From contig NZ_ATGG01000013.1 of the NCBI RefSeq assembly GCF_000413855.1, positions 162,359 to 226,358 of the forward strand: a stretch of DNA of 64,000 bases. Reading direction: 5' to 3'. This document shows, piece after piece, positions 60,799 to 64,000 of this stretch. The notes beneath the pieces were generated by a model. The model saw nothing but the letters and a program-made list of their open reading frames with translations, was not told where the DNA came from and did not search any database. Each line of letters opens with the position of its first letter. Position 1 is the first letter of the stretch. The stretch is from Acinetobacter gyllenbergii CIP 110306 = MTCC 11365. Its GTDB lineage: Bacteria; Pseudomonadota; Gammaproteobacteria; Pseudomonadales; Moraxellaceae. Made by a program: the position numbers and the translations under genes.

Positions 60799-61459
60799 TG
60801 CTTTTCCTTAGTTTCATTTCACAAGAGAATACCCACCTTTAAGGGCCTCATCTCAAAGGTGGGTTTGGGTGCTACACCATTATTTAAAGTAAGCATTTAT
60901 ATTATTTTTATTGTCTAAAATTATCATGGCTAAATATTTTAAACTCAATAAAAAAAATAATGGATTATTGAAATGCTGGTGTATGAAGGAATTATAATTA
61001 TCCAATAAAATGAGGGTATAATCTTTGGCTTACATGCTTATGAGAAATTTCTTACAATTGGTTAAAAAACAACCAAATCCTAAACCATTGAAATTAAAAA
61101 TATACATCTAAAACAATATGTTATTTTTAATTTGGTGAAAAGTAGTTGAAAGTTATTAATATTTTTTTACAGAAGTATGCTGTATGGTATACGAAAGGAG
61201 GTGAAGAAATAAAAATAGCATTAAAAAACAAAAGCCTGTATGGTGTAATTCAAGCTTTACACAAAGACTCATCTAAATAAGCTTTTTCTTAAAAAATGAT
61301 TGGTTTTTCTCTCTAAGTAATTTTTATATGCGGGTGTATCCAACATGGGATTTGTTAGAGTTCTATACGCAAGTAAGGTCGAATATCAATTTTGATCTTC
61401 GGCAAGATTTATCAAAAAGTCTTGATACAGTAGTTGAGCATTGTGAATAAGGGAAGAAT
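60799..61459. other. Long gap with micro-ORF candidates
   Basis: About 660 bases, very AT-rich. Two weak frames: 61146-61280 (44 codons, TTG start, containing KYAVWYTKGGEEIKIALKNK) and 61328-61450 (40 codons, MRVYPTWDLLEFYTQVR, ending EHCE), the latter stopping 9 bases before the BLUF gene. Both read like protein but neither is recognised. A hairpin is at 60831-60864. Confidence 0.4.
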
Positions 61460-61927
61460 ATGAAAATTCAATTGTGTTATGCCAGTTCACGACAAGGTCT
61501 TGCAGATGATTTGATCGATGATCTAAGCAACATTTTAACAGTAGCAAGAGGCTTTAACTCTAAAAATGTTGTATTTGGTGTGTTGTATTATGCAAATAAT
61601 GCATTTTTTCAATGCTTGGAGGGAGAAGACTTCATTGTTTTACCTTTATTAAAAAGTATTAAAAAAGATTCAAGGCATAAAAATATTTTTGAATTTAAAA
61701 TAAAAGAAATTCAAAAATATAGTTTTAAAAATTGGTCTATGAAATATGTTCAGAAAAGCTCTAAAGTAGATATTTTCTTCAGTCGTTTAGGTTATGAAGA
61801 ATTTACTCCTTCAGCTCTGAATGATCAAAATTTAGATGGATTACTTGAAGCCTTATTGAATGAAAATCAAACTCGCGTTCGTAAAAGAGTAGGATTAAAT
61901 CAAAGAGGCATTCACCCATATATTTGA
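61460..61927 (+). CDS. BLUF-domain blue-light photoreceptor
   Basis: A 155-residue short BLUF protein. Flavin-pocket residues are all present: Tyr7 (LCYASS), Asn33 (RGFNSKN), Gln51 (NAFFQCLEG) and Trp92/Met94 (NWSMKY), so it should be photoactive. The ~55-residue C-terminal tail (helical, ending Arg-rich RVRKRVGLNQRG) is the part likely to contact a partner, as in the Acinetobacter BlsA type. No enzymatic output domain is fused. Partner unknown. Confidence 0.88.
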   Translation: MKIQLCYASSRQGLADDLIDDLSNILTVARGFNSKNVVFGVLYYANNAFFQCLEGEDFIVLPLLKSIKKDSRHKNIFEFKIKEIQKYSFKNWSMKYVQKSSKVDIFFSRLGYEEFTPSALNDQNLDGLLEALLNENQTRVRKRVGLNQRGIHPYI

Positions 61928-62022
61928 AAATAGGTTGTTTAATGTCTTCAGGTTGATTGAATTTTTATCAACACTGTGTATAGATTACTTCATTCAGAAA
62001 TTTCTAATTTCGTAATGAAGCT

Positions 62023-62358
62023 TTATTTTTCATTCACGATCCTTATTGTTTCACACCATGTTCGAAAATCAATTTTTTCAATATTCGGGCATAAAATTGA
62101 TTTATCAAAAATGTAATAAGTATTCTCCTCTGTCTCTGAGAAGTAGTAATAATATTTTGAATCTTCTCCATATAACCAATAGCTGCTCGACCCCTCATTA
62201 ATTTTTGTTGGATGGAAAGAGAAGATGTTGCTTTCTTCAGGAATGTCGTTAGTCTGATCTGTTGCTAATCGCCAAACATTTGAAAATGCATTCGAAAATA
62301 TGCTTAGACCCAATATTCCAATGAATAAAAGATAACTTAAAGATTTAAAAATTTTCAT
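62023..62358 (-). CDS. Hypothetical protein overlapping the PAAR gene
   Basis: A 111-residue protein with an N-terminal signal or anchor segment (SLSYLLFIGILGLSIFSNAFS) and a Tyr-rich exported domain (SSYWLYGEDSKYYYYF) with two Cys (CPNIEKIDFRTWC). Its start lies inside the PAAR gene (14-base overlap), so they are co-expressed. By position it could be an immunity or accessory protein for a T6SS-associated effector; this is inference only. Confidence 0.6.
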   Translation of the reverse strand: MKIFKSLSYLLFIGILGLSIFSNAFSNVWRLATDQTNDIPEESNIFSFHPTKINEGSSSYWLYGEDSKYYYYFSETEENTYYIFDKSILCPNIEKIDFRTWCETIRIVNEK

Positions 62359-62638
62359 TTATGTGTTTTTCATCCTTTTCCTGATTAAAGGATGTCTTTG
62401 ACTTCAATAGCTTGCACCCACATGAAAGTAAGTCACCTTCACGCGCAACAGGCAAACCACCGAACCGAGTTTCTGAATCACCTGTCATGATGAATGCTGC
62501 TGTATTATGGGTCGGGCAAGTAGCCTCATCACCAACACAAGCGATTGGTTTGCCATTGATAAGAAAGTTTCTATTTCCGCTAATTACTTCACCGCCACCC
62601 GTCGTTGGGCTTCCGACAACTATGTAATGTTTGGGCAT
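62345..62638 (-). CDS. PAAR-domain protein
   Basis: About 97 residues. PAAR repeats are evident: YIVVGSPTTGGGEVISG, FLINGKPIACVGDEATCP, THNTAAFIMTGDSETRFGGLPVAREGD and LLSCGCKL. PAAR proteins form the metal-binding tip of the type VI secretion spike and often carry effectors. Here the C-terminal tail after the domain is only ~20 polar residues, so it would act alone or bind a separate effector. Start chosen at the ATG 62638; the longer frame needs a TTG. Confidence 0.85.
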   Translation of the reverse strand: MPKHYIVVGSPTTGGGEVISGNRNFLINGKPIACVGDEATCPTHNTAAFIMTGDSETRFGGLPVAREGDLLSCGCKLLKSKTSFNQEKDEKHINENF

Positions 62639-62749
62639 AATAGTGTGACTCAGTAGATGATTTTGCGGCAATATATTAGCAAAATTTAATATAGAAAGTT
62701 CTGTATTACTGATGAGTGGTTAGAAAATTTCTTATCGGGATATATATAA

Positions 62750-62769
62750 AAGCCCTCTTAGTAGGGCTT
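62750..62769 (-). terminator. Terminator of the 56-residue membrane protein gene
   Basis: AAGCCCT - ACTAAG - AGGGCTT on the minus strand, followed by TTTAT, 18 bases after the stop at 62787. Confidence 0.75.
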
Positions 62770-62786
62770 AGTTCAACTATAATTTA

Positions 62787-62957
62787 TCATCTCAAATATA
62801 AACCAAGCATCACCGTAAACATTCCTGGGAGCATACATAAAAAGCTCATTGCTTTACCTTCTTGGGTATTTCTTATGTGTTTATGAAATATATGTGGACC
62901 AAAAATTAATCCAAAGAAAGCCAAGATGAGTCCCGTAATTATTAAAAATGCTGACAT
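62787..62957 (-). CDS. Small membrane protein, 56 residues
   Basis: Two hydrophobic segments (FLIITGLILAFFGLIFGP; FLCMLPGMFTVMLGLYL) joined by a basic/His loop (HIFHKHIRNTQEGKA). AAGGAG lies 10 bases before the ATG and a good terminator follows the stop, so this reads as a complete small gene. No family recognised. Confidence 0.68.
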   Translation of the reverse strand: MSAFLIITGLILAFFGLIFGPHIFHKHIRNTQEGKAMSFLCMLPGMFTVMLGLYLR

Positions 62958-63035
62958 TGTTTTATCACTCCTTACTCAGTTCTCTTGTCAGTAAAATTAG
63001 AACTTAAATACACAATACAGCGCAATCAACCTTAA

Positions 63036-63152
63036 AGAGATTCGAGATCTTATTATAAAGAAGGAAGATTTGATTTGGGTAAGTTCTTTGATCCAGAGGG
63101 GGCGGCTTTACACTCTGGAACATCTCAGAAAGCTGGATGGGCTAAAATTTAA
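63036..63152 (+). pseudogene. Orphan C-terminal gene fragment
   Basis: A 38-codon frame without a start (after a stop at 63033) reads convincingly as protein: YYKEGRFDLGKFFDPEG, then AALHSG and KAGWAKI before TAA. It looks like the last part of a larger gene whose front is gone. I cannot name the family. Confidence 0.4.
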
Positions 63153-63188
63153 GGAGATTGGAGTTTAACCAACATAGAGGTGCTTACA

Positions 63189-63404
63189 ATGTCAAAAGTA
63201 TCAATTGCCGAATGTTGTACGCGAAAGGAAGAGCTAGAAAAGGCTTTAACTCATAAGATTGCAGAGCTGATCAATAAGTTTGAAATTGAAACAGGGGTAA
63301 ATATTCGTGATATTTACCTAAACTTTACCGATGTATCTGAGATAGACAGACCAGATAAATATGTTTTTACCAGTGTTACAGTTTGTACTCAGAAGCCTGA
63401 TTAA
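63189..63404 (+). CDS. Small hypothetical protein
   Basis: A 71-residue soluble protein (VSIAECCTRKEELEKALTHK; INKFEIETGVNIRDIYLNFT), ending KPD. The helix followed by FEIETGVxIxxI style is common in small phage or plasmid proteins, but no family is assigned. GAGGTG supports the ATG at 63189. Confidence 0.6.
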   Translation: MSKVSIAECCTRKEELEKALTHKIAELINKFEIETGVNIRDIYLNFTDVSEIDRPDKYVFTSVTVCTQKPD

Positions 63405-63451
63405 CTTTTTCAAATGTGATATATCTTATTGAAAATATATAAGAGATCAAA

Positions 63452-63826
63452 ATGAGAAAAGTTTTTTTTCTAGTAGGAATATTACTATCAGGTCATTGCT
63501 TTGCAACTTATAACCAAAACTTTGAAAAGGAGTATTTGAGAATTTTGGATGAAAGCCAAGAAAAGCTTTTAAAAGAGTATCAGTTCAATGAGTCCTATAA
63601 AGGTCAGGAGTTAAGTGAGGCTGAATGGAAAGAAGCAAAAAAAATCCAATGTGATGGGATGAAAGCAGAGTTTGCATTTTATCAACTCGTTACTAGCCGT
63701 TATGACGAATTCGTGACTTATCACAAGCAGAATAATTTAGAGTTGGTCTATGATGAAAATAGGTACATACAGGAATTTAACAACTTAAAAAAGATGATGA
63801 GTGATCCTGAAAATGAATGTAATTAA
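63452..63826 (+). CDS. Small exported hypothetical protein
   Basis: A 124-residue protein with a signal peptide (MRKVFFLVGILLSGHCFA) and a charged, helical mature part with two Cys (KKIQCDGMKAEFAF; ENECN at the end). The layout recalls small periplasmic inhibitors such as LprI-like proteins, but I cannot confirm this. Its stop codon lies in the octanucleotide repeat that follows. Confidence 0.58.
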   Translation: MRKVFFLVGILLSGHCFATYNQNFEKEYLRILDESQEKLLKEYQFNESYKGQELSEAEWKEAKKIQCDGMKAEFAFYQLVTSRYDEFVTYHKQNNLELVYDENRYIQEFNNLKKMMSDPENECN

Positions 63827-63905
63827 GTAATTAAGTAATTAAGTAATTAAGTAATTAAGTAATTAAGTAATTAAGTAATTAAGTAATTAAGTAATTAAGT
63901 AATTA
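63819..63905. repeat. Octanucleotide microsatellite, AATTAAGT x 10
   Basis: Ten perfect copies of the 8-bp unit AATTAAGT, plus flanking GT and AATTA. It starts within the last codons of the 63452 gene. Every reading frame through it contains TAA stops. Downstream (63906-64000) an open frame without a clear start reads LEENRRFSLDLEGYEIQED and leaves the window. Confidence 0.95.
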
Positions 63906-64000
63906 TACCTTCTTTGTATCTTGAGGAGAATAGGAGGTTTTCCCTTGATCTTGAAGGCTACGAGATCCAAGAAGATGCTGATAAAGATAAGGCTGATATC

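Noticed and set aside
63819..63905. Translational phase-variable tract
   Set aside because: All frames through the repeat contain stop codons and the upstream ORF ends in the first unit, so copy number cannot switch its frame.

Overview
The window looks like chromosomal DNA of an Acinetobacter or a close Moraxellaceae relative. Base composition is AT-rich. The housekeeping blocks (ftsY, a cyd operon with cydP/cydX/ybgE, ilvA-rpiA, argC, clpS-clpA, pyrG-kdsA-eno-ftsB-ispD) have the protein types and order I would expect there. I see no rRNA, tRNA, CRISPR array or intact insertion sequence. The genus call rests on recognising the proteins, not on a search.

Layout. 1-5.9 kb: a 97-bp tandem repeat, small hypothetical genes, ftsY, a Sel1-repeat protein, a nitroreductase, a DUF2057 protein and an acetyltransferase. 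5.9-10.7 kb: divergent Fur-box-controlled iron genes (PepSY reductase-like, DUF3649 and DUF3325 membrane proteins against a TonB-dependent siderophore receptor). 10.7-14.6 kb: cytochrome bd operon with its small subunits. 14.6-24 kb: adenosine-type kinase/Rieske/YqiJ-like operon, M16C protease, phospholipase A with a coupled C39-like protein, and KtrAB potassium uptake. 24-31.5 kb: ilvA, rpiA, YgjP-like metallopeptidase, CDP-alcohol transferase, large lipoprotein, argC. 31.5-36.9 kb: clpS, a decayed ClpS-like copy, clpA, YnfA, ABC-F ATPase. 36.9-38.5 kb: a DAHP synthase behind what reads as a transcription attenuator with aromatic-rich leader peptides. 38.5-44.6 kb: a PadR-controlled divergent set (alpha/beta hydrolase against FadH-like dienoyl-CoA reductase, NTF2-like, SGNH and YheT-type hydrolases). 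44.6-50.5 kb: lipoprotein, then pyrG-kdsA-eno-ftsB-ispD. 50.5-58.9 kb: LysR and oxidoreductase pair, sulfur-handling pmpAB-blh-like set, Zur-box-controlled ZnuD-like receptor. 58.9-64 kb: an accessory stretch with long AT-rich gaps, a Bacteroidota-like methyltransferase, a BLUF photoreceptor, a PAAR protein with an overlapping partner, several micro-ORFs and an octanucleotide microsatellite.

How it works together. Metal supply is a theme: twin Fur boxes, a Zur box, two outer-membrane receptors. Several control sites can be read directly: the aro attenuator, twin PadR-type operators, a LysR palindrome and a CRP-like box. The strongest candidates for something little described are the tandem-leader aro attenuator (37.1-37.45 kb) and the ClpS-like remnant inside the clpS-clpA operon. 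The accessory small genes at 59-64 kb are the least explained part.
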